DNA of 64,000 nt from Limimaricola sp964022235. Lineage in GTDB: Bacteria > Pseudomonadota > Alphaproteobacteria > Rhodobacterales > Rhodobacteraceae. Position 1 is the stretch's first letter. Every line of letters starts with the position of its first letter. The notes beneath the pieces are model-generated. The model was not told where the DNA came from. It ran no database searches and saw only the letters and a program-made list of their open reading frames with translations. The translations under genes were made by a program, and so were the position numbers. Where the stretch lies: positions 1 to 64,000 of the forward strand of contig NZ_CAXHZL010000010.1 in the NCBI RefSeq assembly GCF_964022235.1, written 5' to 3'. Below, in pieces: positions 33,030-42,883 of the stretch.

Positions 33030-34481
33030 ATGACCGAAAACGACACCCCGCGCCCGGGCCGCTGGATCGCCATGGCGGCGCTGCTCGTGGCAGGCTTCAT
33101 GAACCTGATCGACGTCACCATCGTCAACGTCGCCATCCCTTCGCTTCAGGCGGCGTTCGACGCCACCGATAGCCAGATCGAATGGGTGGTCGCGGCCTAT
33201 ATCCTGAGCTTCGCGCTGTTCTTGTTGCCCGCGGGCCGTTTGGGCGACGTGGTGGGGCGCAGGCGCATGTTCGTGATTGGGGTCACGGTATTCACCATCG
33301 CCTCGGCGCTCTGCGGCCTCGCGCCCGGCATCGGCAGCCTCGTGGCGGCCCGTGTTCTGCAAGGCATCGGCGGGGCGATGATGACGCCGCAGACGCTGGC
33401 GCTGGTGCCCGCATTGTTTCCGCCCCGCGAACGCGGCGCGGCCTTCGCGTTGTTCGGCCTCTCGGCGGGTCTGGCGAGCGTCACCGGTCCGGTGCTGGGC
33501 GGCTTTCTCATCGGCGCCGACATCGCCGGGCTCGATTGGCGGCCGATCTTTCTGGTCAACATCCCCGTCGGCGTGATCGCGGTGGCAGGTGCCATGCGCT
33601 ACGTGCCGAAGATCCCCGGCGACAAGGCGCTGCGCCTCGATCTGGTCGGCATGGCTCTGGCGGGGATCGGGCTGATGCTCTTGCTGTTCCCGCTGATCGA
33701 GGGGCGGCAACTCGGCTGGCCCGCGTGGATCTTCGCGATGATGGCCTCGGCGCTGCCCATGAGCGTGGCCTTCGTGGCATGGCAGCGCAATCAGGCGCGT
33801 CGCGGTGCGCCGCAGCTGATCCCGGCAAGCCTTCTGGCCAATGCCGACTATGTCACTGGTTCGGTGCTCGCCACGCTGCTCTTCGCGGGCATTCCGGGCT
33901 TTTTTCTCGTCTTCGCGATCTTCCTGCAGGTGGGCTACGGGCTGACGCCGCTGGAATCCGGCGTCACCACCATGCCGTTCTCGCTCGGCGTGCTGGGCGC
34001 GTCGATCCTGTCGGGTCGCTTGGGCACCCGCTGGCCGCGCCAGAGGATCACGGTAGGGGCGGTGCTGCTCGTCGTCGGGGTGACGGTGCTGCGGCTGGTG
34101 CTGCCGGGCGAGGGGGAGGCGCTGTCGCGCATCGCCTTCATCGGGCCATTGGCGCTGGCGGGGCTCGGCCTTGGCACCGCCGTGTCACCGCTGTTCCAGA
34201 CGGTGCTGGCCAATGTCGCCGACCGCGACACCGGCGCGGGCTCGGGCGCGCTGCAAAGCTTTCAGCAGGTGGGCGGCGCACTGGGCGTGGCGGTGATGGG
34301 ACAGCTGTTCTTCGGGATGCTTCGGGCGGGCGGCGGCTATCCCGGCGCGCTGACGGCCGCGCTGTGGTTCAACGCGGCCGCCTTCGTCGCCGTGGCGCTG
34401 CTCGTCTGGCGTCTGCCCGAGCCGCGCCTCGTGCCGGGGCAGGGGTCGGGCGGCAAGCCCGATCCCGCCCCGGCGGAGTGA
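33030..34481 (+). CDS. MFS drug exporter, EmrB/QacA (DHA2) type
   Basis: The 483-residue inner-membrane protein has about 14 hydrophobic helices, the DHA2 layout. Motif A-like GRLGDVVGRRR lies between helices 2 and 3. The proton-linked antiporter motif C region is LGLSAGLASVTGPVLGGFL-like, and the helix 1 acidic LIDVTIVNVA is typical of EmrB. ATG 33030 has AAGGAG upstream. The substrate is unknown. No EmrA partner lies nearby. Its TGA stop directly abuts the TCA of the convergent metallo-hydrolase gene (TGATCA). Confidence 0.85.
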   Translation: MTENDTPRPGRWIAMAALLVAGFMNLIDVTIVNVAIPSLQAAFDATDSQIEWVVAAYILSFALFLLPAGRLGDVVGRRRMFVIGVTVFTIASALCGLAPGIGSLVAARVLQGIGGAMMTPQTLALVPALFPPRERGAAFALFGLSAGLASVTGPVLGGFLIGADIAGLDWRPIFLVNIPVGVIAVAGAMRYVPKIPGDKALRLDLVGMALAGIGLMLLLFPLIEGRQLGWPAWIFAMMASALPMSVAFVAWQRNQARRGAPQLIPASLLANADYVTGSVLATLLFAGIPGFFLVFAIFLQVGYGLTPLESGVTTMPFSLGVLGASILSGRLGTRWPRQRITVGAVLLVVGVTVLRLVLPGEGEALSRIAFIGPLALAGLGLGTAVSPLFQTVLANVADRDTGAGSGALQSFQQVGGALGVAVMGQLFFGMLRAGGGYPGALTAALWFNAAAFVAVALLVWRLPEPRLVPGQGSGGKPDPAPAE

Positions 34482-35411
34482 TCAAAGCGTCAGCTGGTAG
34501 CTGTGTGGCACCCAGGCAAAGCCGTCGTCCACCGCCATGACATAGCCCGCGCCGGGGAAAGGCATGTGGTAGCCGATCACCGGCATCTTGCGCTCGGCCG
34601 CCATCGACAGCACCCGGCGGCGCGTCTCGACCGCCATTTCCTTGTCCGAATCAAAGCTCACATGCCAATCGGGCTCGCCCACCGACCAGACATAGTGGTT
34701 GGCGGTGTCAGCCATCAGCAAAAGCTCGCCCTCGCTCCCGGTCACGGTGAAGACGAGATGACCCGGCGTGTGACCAAAGGCATCCATCGCGGTGAGCGGG
34801 CCGACCTGATCGCCGTCCTCTAGGAACTGCAGTTCGGCCTCGAGCGGGCGCACCTTGGCCTCGAAACCCTCGTTGCCCTGCGCCGCCCAATGGTCGAATT
34901 CGACCCGGCCCGCGTGGTGCGAGGCGTTGGCAAAGGTTCGCTCCCCGGCTTCGGTCATCAGCCCGCCGATATGATCGCCATGCATGTGGGTCAGCACCAC
35001 GTGGGTGATGTCCTCGGGCGATTTTCCGGCCGCTTCCAGTGCCGCGGTGATGCCCGCCGCGTCGTTGCCGGTGTCGACGAGGATCAGGTTCTCGCCCGCC
35101 TCGACCAGCACCGGGTTGAAGAAGAACCGCGCCTCGTCGGAGGGGATGAAGTTCTCTTCGCTGACCTGCGCGAAGGTCTCGTCGTCGACGTTGAGGCCGA
35201 AGATCTTGTGCGGCTCGGGCACCACGCGGCTGCCGGCGAGCAGGGTGGTCACCTTGACGTCGCCCAGCGTGAAGGCGCGGTGGGTCGGAAACTCGACCCC
35301 GTCGCCTTGGGCCGCCTGAGCGGTGGCAGTGCCGGGCAGGCTCGCGCCTGCGGCGAGCGGCAGCGCCGCACCGGCCAAAAGCGCCGCGCGGCGGCTGATT
35401 GAATGGGACAT
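34482..35411 (-). CDS. Exported metallo-beta-lactamase-fold hydrolase
   Basis: The 309-residue protein starts MSHSISRRAALLAGAALPL, a likely twin-arginine signal. It has the MBL zinc motif LTHMHGDHIGG. Later ligands are in the FANASHHAG, FGHTPGHLVF and MADTANHYVW stretches. The fold suits lactone, sulfatase or phosphonate-type substrates; which one cannot be said. TAT export implies that it folds with metal in the cytoplasm. Confidence 0.8.
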   Translation of the reverse strand: MSHSISRRAALLAGAALPLAAGASLPGTATAQAAQGDGVEFPTHRAFTLGDVKVTTLLAGSRVVPEPHKIFGLNVDDETFAQVSEENFIPSDEARFFFNPVLVEAGENLILVDTGNDAAGITAALEAAGKSPEDITHVVLTHMHGDHIGGLMTEAGERTFANASHHAGRVEFDHWAAQGNEGFEAKVRPLEAELQFLEDGDQVGPLTAMDAFGHTPGHLVFTVTGSEGELLLMADTANHYVWSVGEPDWHVSFDSDKEMAVETRRRVLSMAAERKMPVIGYHMPFPGAGYVMAVDDGFAWVPHSYQLTL

Positions 35412-35496
35412 GTCGTGTCTCCTCTGGGCTGTGTCGCCCCAGAGAATAGCTCGCGCCGGGCTCACGCCTAGCGTATTCGCGCACAACCGCCGTGCG

Positions 35497-35916
35497 TCAT
35501 AGCCACCATTGGTCGATCGCGGCGATGTCGTCGTCGGACCAGCCGAAGTGATGGGCGAACTCGTGCACCGTCACATGCGCCACCATCTCGGCCACAGTCA
35601 CGTCGCCCCGCTCGGCCCATTCGTCGAGGATGGGTCGCCGGAACAGCCAGACCACGTCCGGCCCGTGCGGCACGTCCCAGTTCGATTTCTCGGTCATCGG
35701 CGTGCCGTCATAAAGCCCGGTCAGCTCGAATGGCTCCATCTGCATCTGTTCGAGGATGTCGTCGGGGGCGAAATCGACGACCCGCAGCGCCACCTCGGCG
35801 GCGGCGCGGCGGAACGGCTCGGGCAGGGTGGCCACGACATGGCGCGCGATCGCCTCCATCTCGTCGAGAGAGGGCGCGAGGGGGCTGCTGGCGAAGGGGT
35901 CTGATGTGCTGTCCAT
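35497..35916 (-). CDS. Zincin-like metallopeptidase family (DUF1025 type)
   Basis: The 139-residue protein ends with a zinc-peptidase helix, HVTVHEFAHHFGWSDDDI (HExxH). The beginning FELTGLYDGTPM and a DVVWLFRRPIL strand are typical of the small 'metallopeptidase family protein' group. ATG 35916 is chosen over the longer frame, which would overlap the gltX start. It is divergent from gltX and 63 bp away. Confidence 0.8.
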   Translation of the reverse strand: MDSTSDPFASSPLAPSLDEMEAIARHVVATLPEPFRRAAAEVALRVVDFAPDDILEQMQMEPFELTGLYDGTPMTEKSNWDVPHGPDVVWLFRRPILDEWAERGDVTVAEMVAHVTVHEFAHHFGWSDDDIAAIDQWWL

Positions 35917-35978
35917 GGCCCCCGATATGGACAAAACGGCCCACCTGTGAAAGAGGCCTTGGCGAACAGGAGAGCCCC

Positions 35979-37298
35979 ATGACAACGACCCGTTTCGCCC
36001 CGTCCCCCACCGGTTGGCTGCACATCGGCAACCTGCGCGCCGCGCTGTTCAACCATGCCATCGCGCGGCAACAGGGCGGGACGTTCATCCTGCGTATCGA
36101 CGACACCGATCTCGAACGCTCCAAACCCGAGTACGTCGACGGCATTCTCGAGGCGCTCGACTGGCTCGGGCTCACCTTCGACCGCGTCGAGCATCAGTCC
36201 GAGCGCATGGAGCGCTACACGGCGGCGCGCGAGAAGCTGATCGCCGACGGGCGGCTCTACGAGTGCTTCGAGACCCCGACTGAGCTCGATCTCAAGCGCA
36301 AGAAACAGCTCAACATGGGCAAGCCGCCGGTCTACGACCGCGCCGCCCTTGATCTGTCGGATGCCGAGAAGGACCGCCTGCGCGCCGAGCGCGGCAGCCA
36401 CTGGCGCTTCAAGCTCGACCGCGAGCGGATCGAGTGGGAGGACGGCATCCTCGGGCCGATCTCGATCGACGCGGCGAGCGTGTCGGACCCGGTGCTGATC
36501 AAGGAAAGCGGGCAGGTGCTCTACACCTTCGCCTCCTCGGTCGACGATGCCGAAATGGGCATCACCGACGTGGTGCGCGGCTCGGACCACGTGACCAACA
36601 CCGCGACGCAGATCCAGATCATCCGCGCGTTGGGCTATGAGCCGCCGCGCTTCGCGCATCACAGCCTGCTCACCGGCCCGCAGGGCGAGGCGCTGTCCAA
36701 GCGTCTGGGCACGCTGTCCTTGCGCGACCTCAAGGCCGCGGGCATCGAGCCGATGGCGATCCTGAGCCTGATGGCGCGCCTTGGCTCCTCGCAGCCGGTT
36801 GAACTGCGCCAGACCCCGCAGGAGGTGATCGACGGCTTCGACATCGCCACCTTCGGTGCCTCGCCGACCAAGTTCGACCCCGACGACCTCGCGCCGCTGA
36901 CCGCGCGCTGGCTGTCGCTGCAGCCCCTGTCGGAAGTCGCCGGTGACGTGGCCGCCGCAGGCGTGCCCGACGCTCTGGCCGAACCCTTCTGGGCCGTGGT
37001 GCGCGAGAACCTGAAGACCCGCGCCACGATTGCCGAATGGTGGGCCGTGTTCCGCGACGGCCGCGCGGGCCGCGCCGAGCCGGAGGATACCGAGTTCGTG
37101 TCACAGGCGCTGGGGATGCTGGGCGATGCGCCCTACGGCCCCGAGACCTGGAAGAGCTGGACCGATGCGGTCAAGGCCGAGACGGGCCGCAAGGGCAAGG
37201 GCCTGTTCCTGCCGCTGCGCCGCGCCGTCACCGGCATGGACCACGGTCCCGAGATGGCCGACGTCATGGCGCTGATGCAGGTCAAGCCGCAGGTCTGA
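35979..37298 (+). CDS. gltX: Glutamyl-tRNA synthetase
   Basis: The 439-residue class Ib synthetase charges glutamate onto tRNA-Glu, and often tRNA-Gln in bacteria lacking GlnRS. HIGH appears as HIGN at residues 15-18, with KMSKS as EALSKRLGTL near 240. The C-terminal anticodon-binding domain is shorter than in 470-residue GluRS. Alphaproteobacteria often carry two gltX copies, one of this short kind. ATG 35979 has CAGGAG upstream. Confidence 0.93.
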   Translation: MTTTRFAPSPTGWLHIGNLRAALFNHAIARQQGGTFILRIDDTDLERSKPEYVDGILEALDWLGLTFDRVEHQSERMERYTAAREKLIADGRLYECFETPTELDLKRKKQLNMGKPPVYDRAALDLSDAEKDRLRAERGSHWRFKLDRERIEWEDGILGPISIDAASVSDPVLIKESGQVLYTFASSVDDAEMGITDVVRGSDHVTNTATQIQIIRALGYEPPRFAHHSLLTGPQGEALSKRLGTLSLRDLKAAGIEPMAILSLMARLGSSQPVELRQTPQEVIDGFDIATFGASPTKFDPDDLAPLTARWLSLQPLSEVAGDVAAAGVPDALAEPFWAVVRENLKTRATIAEWWAVFRDGRAGRAEPEDTEFVSQALGMLGDAPYGPETWKSWTDAVKAETGRKGKGLFLPLRRAVTGMDHGPEMADVMALMQVKPQV

Positions 37299-37388
37299 CG
37301 TCTTTGCAACGCAGGGTCCGGGCCCTTGGGCACTGGACCCCGCGACGCGCCGCCATATCTCCCGCCTCTGATTGGCGGGAGACGGAAC

Positions 37389-38279
37389 ATGCGCGATTGC
37401 ATCATCGTGGGCGGCGGCCCGGCGGGGCTGACCGCCGGGATCTACATGGCCCGGTTCTTGCGCGATACGGTGCTGTTCGACGCGGGCCGCCCCCGCGCGC
37501 ACCGCATCCCGCGCACTCGCAACCTGCCGGGATACCCCGAGGGCATCGAGGGGCCGGAGCTTCTCGACAACATGCGCCGCCAGCTTGCCCAATACGACAT
37601 CGAGATCCGGCGTGATCACGTCACCACCGCCACGCGGATCGACGGCGGTTTTCGCGTGGAGGCGGAGGGCGGCGCGGTCGAGGCGCGCAACCTGATCCTC
37701 GCCACCGGCGTCACCAATCGCCCGCCGCGCATTTCCGAGGCCCTCCATGACGAGGGCGTGGCGCGCGGGCTCATCCGCTATTGCCCGATCTGCGACGCCT
37801 TCGAGGTGCGCGGCCAGAAGGTCGCGATCCTCGGCTCCGGCCCGCACGCGGTCGCGGAAGGCCGCTTCGTGCGCCACTATGCCAAGGACGTCACCGTGGT
37901 GCGCCCCGAGCACGCGCCGCTCGACGACGACGGTGAAAAGGCGCTGTCCGAGGCGGGGTTGAAAATCCTGCCCTCGCACCGCCGCGACATCCGGCTCGAC
38001 GGCGATCACATCGTGGTCGAGATGCAGGACGGGCAGGTGGCGCGCTTCGATACGCTCTACGTGGCGCTGGGCACCGATCCGCATTCCGACCTCGCGTGCG
38101 ATCTCGGGGCCACGCTGACGGAGGCGGGCTGCATCCCGGTCGACGCGCAGTGCGAGACCGACATCGAAGGGCTCTTCGCCATCGGTGACGTGGTCGCGGG
38201 GCTCGACCAGATCGCTTACGGCATGGGGCACGCCGCCGTGGCGACCACGGCGATCCACAACCGCCTGCTCGAAGGCTAG
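37389..38279 (+). CDS. Thioredoxin reductase-like FAD/NAD(P) oxidoreductase
   Basis: The 296-residue flavoprotein has an N-terminal FAD motif, IIVGGGPAGLTAG, and an NAD(P) motif around AILGSGPHAV. Between them is a redox pair CPIC near residue 132 in RYCPICDAFEV, and GLFAIGDVV lies near the end. CPIC in place of CATC suggests a physiological acceptor other than canonical thioredoxin. It ends 4 bp inside the convergent ABC permease gene. Confidence 0.85.
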   Translation: MRDCIIVGGGPAGLTAGIYMARFLRDTVLFDAGRPRAHRIPRTRNLPGYPEGIEGPELLDNMRRQLAQYDIEIRRDHVTTATRIDGGFRVEAEGGAVEARNLILATGVTNRPPRISEALHDEGVARGLIRYCPICDAFEVRGQKVAILGSGPHAVAEGRFVRHYAKDVTVVRPEHAPLDDDGEKALSEAGLKILPSHRRDIRLDGDHIVVEMQDGQVARFDTLYVALGTDPHSDLACDLGATLTEAGCIPVDAQCETDIEGLFAIGDVVAGLDQIAYGMGHAAVATTAIHNRLLEG

Positions 38280-40801
38280 TCCTGCGCGCGCAGCACCTGC
38301 GCGGGCCGGACCTTGAGCGGCCGCCAGGCGAAGGCGAGACCCGCCAGCAGGCTGGCCAGCGCGCCGCCTAGCACGATGGCGATGGCCGAGGACCAGATCA
38401 CCGAGAACTCGGTTTCCATCACGAAATAGGACACCGCCCATCCGCCGAGGATGCCCGCGCCCAGCGCCACCAGACCGGCGGCTGCCCCAAGGAGCGCGGC
38501 ACGCAGCGCAAAGCTCGCGAGGATGCGGGCGCGCGAAGCCCCGAGCGTCTTGAGGATCGCGGCCTCGTAGGTGCGTGACCGCTCGCCCGCCGCCGCGGCC
38601 CCGATCAGTACCAGAAACCCGGTGAGCAGGGTGGCGGCGGCGCCGTAGCGCGTGGCCGCTGCGATGCCGCCGATCACCCGCGTCACCTGATCGATGGCGT
38701 CGCGCACCCGGATCGCGGTGATGTTGGGATAGGCATCGGCCAGATCGCGCAGGATCTCGGCTTCGGCCTCTTCCTTGGCATAGACCGTGGAGATCCAGCT
38801 GTGCGGTGCGCCCGCCAGAGCCGAGGGGTTCATCGACATCACGAAGGCGATGGCGGCCGAGCCGAAATCGACGCGGCGCAGGTTGGCGATGGTCGCGGTC
38901 ACGTCGCGGCCCAGCACGTTGACGGTGATCTCGTCGCCGATCCCGAGCCCGATTTCCAGCGCCTCTTCTTCGGCAAAGCTCACCAGCGGCGGGCCGGAAT
39001 AGTCTTCGGCCCACCAGTCGCCCGCGACGATCTCCTCGCCCTCGGGCGGGGTGGCCGAATAGGTCAGGCCCCGGTCGCCGTGCAGCACCCAGTGGTCGGC
39101 CACCTCGCGCGCGGGGCGTCCGTTGATCTCGCTCACGATGCCGCGCAGCATCGGCGCGCTGTCGGTGCGGCTGACCTGCGGATCGCCGTCGAGCCTTTCG
39201 CGAAAGCCCTCGATCTGGTCGGGCTGGATATCGAGAAAGAAATAGGCGGGCGCGACCTCGGGCAGGTCGTCGGCGATGGCACGGCGCAGGTTGCCGTCGA
39301 TCTGACCCACGGCGGCCAGCACCGATAGGCCGAGGCCCAGCGACAGCACCACCGAGCCGGTCTCCCCACCGCGCTTGCCAATGGCCCCCAGCGCCAGCCG
39401 CAGGCCGGGACGCCCGCGCAGCCCGCGCCCGAAGCGGCGGGCCAGCGCCTGCACGCCCAAGGCCGCCAATGACAACAGCACCAGCGCGCCCGCGATGCCG
39501 CCCGCCGTCGAGAGCGTCAGCCGCCAAGTGCCCGAAAACAGCACAGCCGCCGCCAGAAGCACGGCCAGAAGCCCGAGGATCGCGCCCAGGTAGCGCCGCC
39601 GGGGCAGGGCGGCTCCCGCGCCCATCGCATCGCGAAACAGGGTGGCTGCGCGCACGTTCTCGGTGCGGGCCAGCGGCCAGAGCGTAAAGATCACGGCAAC
39701 CAGCGCGCCGTAGAGCGCCGCCTCGATCAGCGGGCGGGGATAGATCGCGAACTCGGCCGGGATCGGCAGCCGCGCGGTGATGAGCGGGGCCAGCGCCAAG
39801 GGCGCCAGCACGCCGAGCGCGAGGCCGATGGCGAGGCCCAGCAGCGTCAGCGCGCCGATCTGCAGGAAGTAGGTCAGGAAGATCGTCGAGCGCGTCGCCC
39901 CGAGTGTGCGCAGCGTGGCGATGGTTTCGGTCTTGCCCGCGAGATAGGCGCGCACCGCCGCCGAAATGCCGACGCCGCCCACCGCGAGGCCCGACAGGCC
40001 GATCAGCACCAGAAACGAGCCCAAGCGGTCGACGAAACGTTCGGTGCCGCCAGCGCCGCGCCGCGCGTCGCGCCAGCGCAGCCCGCTGCCCTCGAACCGC
40101 GCCTCGGCCTCGTCTTCGAGCGATTGCAGATTGGCGCTGTCGGGCAGATCGAGCCGGTAATGCGTGGAAAACAGGGTCCCTTCGGCCAGAAGACCCGAGG
40201 CTTCGAGATCGCGCGCCAGCACGAGGCTGCGCGGCCCGAGGCCAAAGCCGCCCGCCGCGCTGTCGGGATAGCGCGCGAGCACCGCCATCAGCACGAAGTC
40301 CTGCGTGCCGAGCCGCACCAGGTCGCCGGGGACAAGCGCCAGCCGGTCGGTCAGGGCGCGCTCCATGACGATGCCGGGCAGGCCGCCTTCGCCCGCGAAG
40401 GCCTGCTCCAGACCCATTTCGGGCTCGAGCCGCACCTGACCCACGAGGGGGTAGGCTTCGTCCACGGCGCGCACCTGCGTCAGGCCGCGCTCGGTTTCGC
40501 CGCCGCGCTCGATGACCGCCATGGAGCGGAAATCGACCACCTCAGAGACGGTGGAGGCCATGGACCGCATCCACGCGCGCTCCTCGTCGCTGGCATAGCG
40601 GTAGGTCAGCTCGATCTCGGCGTCGCCGCCGAGCATCGCGGCGCTTTCGCGCTCCAGCCCCGACTGGATCGCCGAGCGCACCATGCCGACGGCGGCGATG
40701 GCGGCGACGCCCAGCGCGAGGCAGGCCAGAAAGATCCGAAAGCCGCGCAGGCCGCCGCGCAACTCGCGCCGCGCGAGGCGGGCGGCGAGGCTCGCGCTCA
40801 T
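38276..40801 (-). CDS. ybbP: FtsX-family ABC permease, YbbP-like
   Basis: The 841-residue inner-membrane protein has an amino helix, a large periplasmic domain, a group of helices around 270-400, further helices around 480, and three C-terminal helices. This is the ten-helix layout of YbbP-type permeases (COG3127). Together with the ATPase at 40798 (ATGA overlap) it forms a MacB-superfamily mechanotransmission unit. Its substrate is unknown. The partner and the divergent tesA repeat the tesA-ybbA-ybbP gene arrangement of E. coli. Confidence 0.85.
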   Translation of the reverse strand: MSASLAARLARRELRGGLRGFRIFLACLALGVAAIAAVGMVRSAIQSGLERESAAMLGGDAEIELTYRYASDEERAWMRSMASTVSEVVDFRSMAVIERGGETERGLTQVRAVDEAYPLVGQVRLEPEMGLEQAFAGEGGLPGIVMERALTDRLALVPGDLVRLGTQDFVLMAVLARYPDSAAGGFGLGPRSLVLARDLEASGLLAEGTLFSTHYRLDLPDSANLQSLEDEAEARFEGSGLRWRDARRGAGGTERFVDRLGSFLVLIGLSGLAVGGVGISAAVRAYLAGKTETIATLRTLGATRSTIFLTYFLQIGALTLLGLAIGLALGVLAPLALAPLITARLPIPAEFAIYPRPLIEAALYGALVAVIFTLWPLARTENVRAATLFRDAMGAGAALPRRRYLGAILGLLAVLLAAAVLFSGTWRLTLSTAGGIAGALVLLSLAALGVQALARRFGRGLRGRPGLRLALGAIGKRGGETGSVVLSLGLGLSVLAAVGQIDGNLRRAIADDLPEVAPAYFFLDIQPDQIEGFRERLDGDPQVSRTDSAPMLRGIVSEINGRPAREVADHWVLHGDRGLTYSATPPEGEEIVAGDWWAEDYSGPPLVSFAEEEALEIGLGIGDEITVNVLGRDVTATIANLRRVDFGSAAIAFVMSMNPSALAGAPHSWISTVYAKEEAEAEILRDLADAYPNITAIRVRDAIDQVTRVIGGIAAATRYGAAATLLTGFLVLIGAAAAGERSRTYEAAILKTLGASRARILASFALRAALLGAAAGLVALGAGILGGWAVSYFVMETEFSVIWSSAIAIVLGGALASLLAGLAFAWRPLKVRPAQVLRAQD

Positions 40802-41469
40802 GCCGAGATCCGCCCGTCGGTCAGCCGCACCACCCGGTCGCAGCGCTCGGCCAGCTCGGGCGCGTGGGTCACCATCACCAAGGTCGCCCCGTGCCGGTCG
40901 CGCAGGTCGAACAGCAGGTCCATGATCTGCGCGCCGTTGGCGGCGTCGAGGTTGCCGGTCGGCTCGTCGGCCAGAAGAATCTTGGGATGCGGCGCGGTGG
41001 CTCGGGCCAGAGCCACGCGCTGCTGCTCGCCGCCCGACAGCTGACCGGGGTAGTGCCCGGCGCGGTGACCGAGGCCCACGGCGACCAATTGCGCCTCGGC
41101 GCGCTCATGCGCGTCGCGCGCGCCAGCCAGTTCCAGCGGGATCGCGACGTTTTCCAGCGCGGTCATCGTCGGGATCAGGTGGAAGGATTGGAACACCACC
41201 CCCATATTGTCACGGCGGAACCGGGCCAGCGCGTCCTCGTCCAGCGCGGTGAGGTCAAAGCCCAATGCGGCGACGGTGCCGCCGGTGGCGCGCTCAAGAC
41301 CGCCCATGAGCATGAGGAGAGACGACTTGCCAGAGCCACTCGGACCCACCAGCCCCAGCGTTTCGCCCGGCGTCACGTCGAGGGTGATGCCGTGCAGGAT
41401 CTCCACCGGCCCCGCGTTGCCCGAAAGCGTCAGCTCGGCGTCGGTCAGGGAGAGAACGGGATCGGTCAT
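40798..41469 (-). CDS. ybbA: ABC ATPase, YbbA/LolD-like
   Basis: The 223-residue ATPase has Walker A GPSGSGKSS, signature LSGGEQQRVALARA, Walker B ILLADEPTGNLD and the switch VMVTHAPELA. It drives the permease at 38276. ATG 41469 is taken because the conserved domain begins 10 residues later. It is divergent from tesA with 52 bp between the starts, so the two probably share a regulatory region. Confidence 0.92.
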   Translation of the reverse strand: MTDPVLSLTDAELTLSGNAGPVEILHGITLDVTPGETLGLVGPSGSGKSSLLMLMGGLERATGGTVAALGFDLTALDEDALARFRRDNMGVVFQSFHLIPTMTALENVAIPLELAGARDAHERAEAQLVAVGLGHRAGHYPGQLSGGEQQRVALARATAPHPKILLADEPTGNLDAANGAQIMDLLFDLRDRHGATLVMVTHAPELAERCDRVVRLTDGRISA

Positions 41470-41521
41470 GGGGGGAGCCTTTTTTCGCGCACGCTCCGAG
41501 CGATATGGCCTCCGGGTGGGG

Positions 41522-42211
41522 ATGCGCAAGCACCTCCTCCCGCTGCTGATCGCCGCAGCCTCCCTCGCGGCACCCATGGCCGCGCAGGCCGAAGAGGTCG
41601 TCATCGCGGCGCTGGGCGACAGTCTGACGGCGGGTTACGGCCTGCCGCAGGGCGAGGGGCTGGTGCCGCAGTTGCAAGATTGGCTCGACGCCGAGGGCGC
41701 GGAGGTACGCCTCATCAACGCGGGCGTGTCTGGCGACACCTCGGCGGGCGGGCTGGCGCGCACCGACTGGACCCTGACGCCCGAGGTCGACGCGATGATC
41801 GTGGCGCTGGGCGGCAACGACTTCCTGCGCGGGCTCGCCCCCGAGGCGATGCGCGACAACATCGACGGCATCCTGACCAAGGCCGAGGCGGCCGGGGTCG
41901 AGACGCTGCTGGTCGGGCTCAGGGCCGGGCCGAACTATGGCGCGGAGTATGCGGCGGCCTTCGACGGGGCCTATGCCGAGTTGGCCGAGACCTATGACGT
42001 GCCGCTCTATCCCGATTTCTTCGCGGCCCTGCAGGACGGGCAGGGGGTCGATGCGGCGCGCCGCGCCTATCTGCAGGCCGACGGCATCCACCCCAACGCG
42101 GCGGGCGTGGCGCTGATCGTCGAAGCCTTGGGGCCGCAGGTGCAGGATCTGGCCGAACGGGCTCTGGCGTACCAAGGGGAGAACGACGGATCGCAGGCTG
42201 CTGCGCGTTAG
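41522..42211 (+). CDS. tesA: Periplasmic GDSL-type esterase, TesA-like
   Basis: The 229-residue SGNH hydrolase has a signal peptide (cleavage near AQA at 21-23). The GDSL block is ALGDSLTAGYGL with nucleophile Ser34. Block III is LGGNDFLRG and block V is DGIHPNAAG. TesA acts on thioesters and lysophospholipids in the periplasm. It lies head-to-head with ybbA, as in E. coli. Confidence 0.9.
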   Translation: MRKHLLPLLIAAASLAAPMAAQAEEVVIAALGDSLTAGYGLPQGEGLVPQLQDWLDAEGAEVRLINAGVSGDTSAGGLARTDWTLTPEVDAMIVALGGNDFLRGLAPEAMRDNIDGILTKAEAAGVETLLVGLRAGPNYGAEYAAAFDGAYAELAETYDVPLYPDFFAALQDGQGVDAARRAYLQADGIHPNAAGVALIVEALGPQVQDLAERALAYQGENDGSQAAAR

Positions 42212-42368
42212 GCCTCGGAGAACTTTGGACTTCCTGAGGGCAGCATGTCGCCCTTTGGCGTTCGGGGCGGAGGGTCTCGGTCGAAACGGGCAGGATCGCC
42301 GCGCCCCATTGGGCGGCCCGGCCTCCATTGTTCACGCGGTTCACGCCAGGACACCGGTTTCGAGATGA

Positions 42369-42402
42369 AAACGGGCGCGACCCACAAAGGCCGCGCCCGT
42401 TT
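42369..42402 (-). terminator. Intrinsic terminator of the cold-shock gene
   Basis: An 11-bp perfect inverted repeat (AAACGGGCGCG / CGCGCCCGTTT) with a 12-base loop lies 39 bp after the cold-shock stop. On the minus strand it ends in four T. It may also stop plus-strand reading from tesA. Confidence 0.75.
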
Positions 42403-42440
42403 CCGTAGTTCTGCGACGGGGCGCGGTGCGCCCCCGCGTT

Positions 42441-42647
42441 TTACATCGGCTTGAGGTTCACGGCCGACTCACGGCCATCGCGGCCGGCTTCGATGTCGAA
42501 GCTGACCTTCTGGTTGTCGGCGAGGCCGGTCAGGCCCGAGCGCTCAACGGCGGAAATGTGGACGAAGACGTCCTTGCTGCCGCCATCGGGCGCGATGAAG
42601 CCGAAGCCTTTGGTGGTGTTGAACCATTTCACGGTGCCGGTAGCCAT
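42441..42647 (-). CDS. Cold-shock domain protein (CspA family)
   Basis: The 68-residue OB-fold protein has RNP1 KGFGFI at residues 13-18 and RNP2 VFVHIS at 27-32, with the WFN aromatic patch. It binds single-stranded RNA and DNA. The upstream region to about 42780 is gene-free and may hold a long 5' leader, as in cold-regulated csp genes. The dedicated terminator points to a monocistronic unit. Confidence 0.95.
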   Translation of the reverse strand: MATGTVKWFNTTKGFGFIAPDGGSKDVFVHISAVERSGLTGLADNQKVSFDIEAGRDGRESAVNLKPM

Positions 42648-42883
42648 CGTGCTGTCTTCCTTAACAAGTCTCCGCGCGCGGAATTGCGGCGGTTGCGGCT
42701 CTGTCAGTGCTGATCGAGGGACTGAGGCCGTAAAGGAGACAGTGGTCGATAGAGGTAACGTCGCCTTGTCCAGTTAACCCGAATCAGCCAGAAAATCAAT
42801 TCGCATTCGGGCGCGTCCGGCGGCGGTTCGGCGGCTCCTTGCTCGAACCCGGTGTCGTGTCCGGCAGCCCCGGGGGGAGCGCG

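Noticed and set aside
34479..34484. Convergent stops abutting as TGATCA
   Set aside because: The arrangement is explained by chance packing of two convergent genes; no regulatory meaning can be supported.
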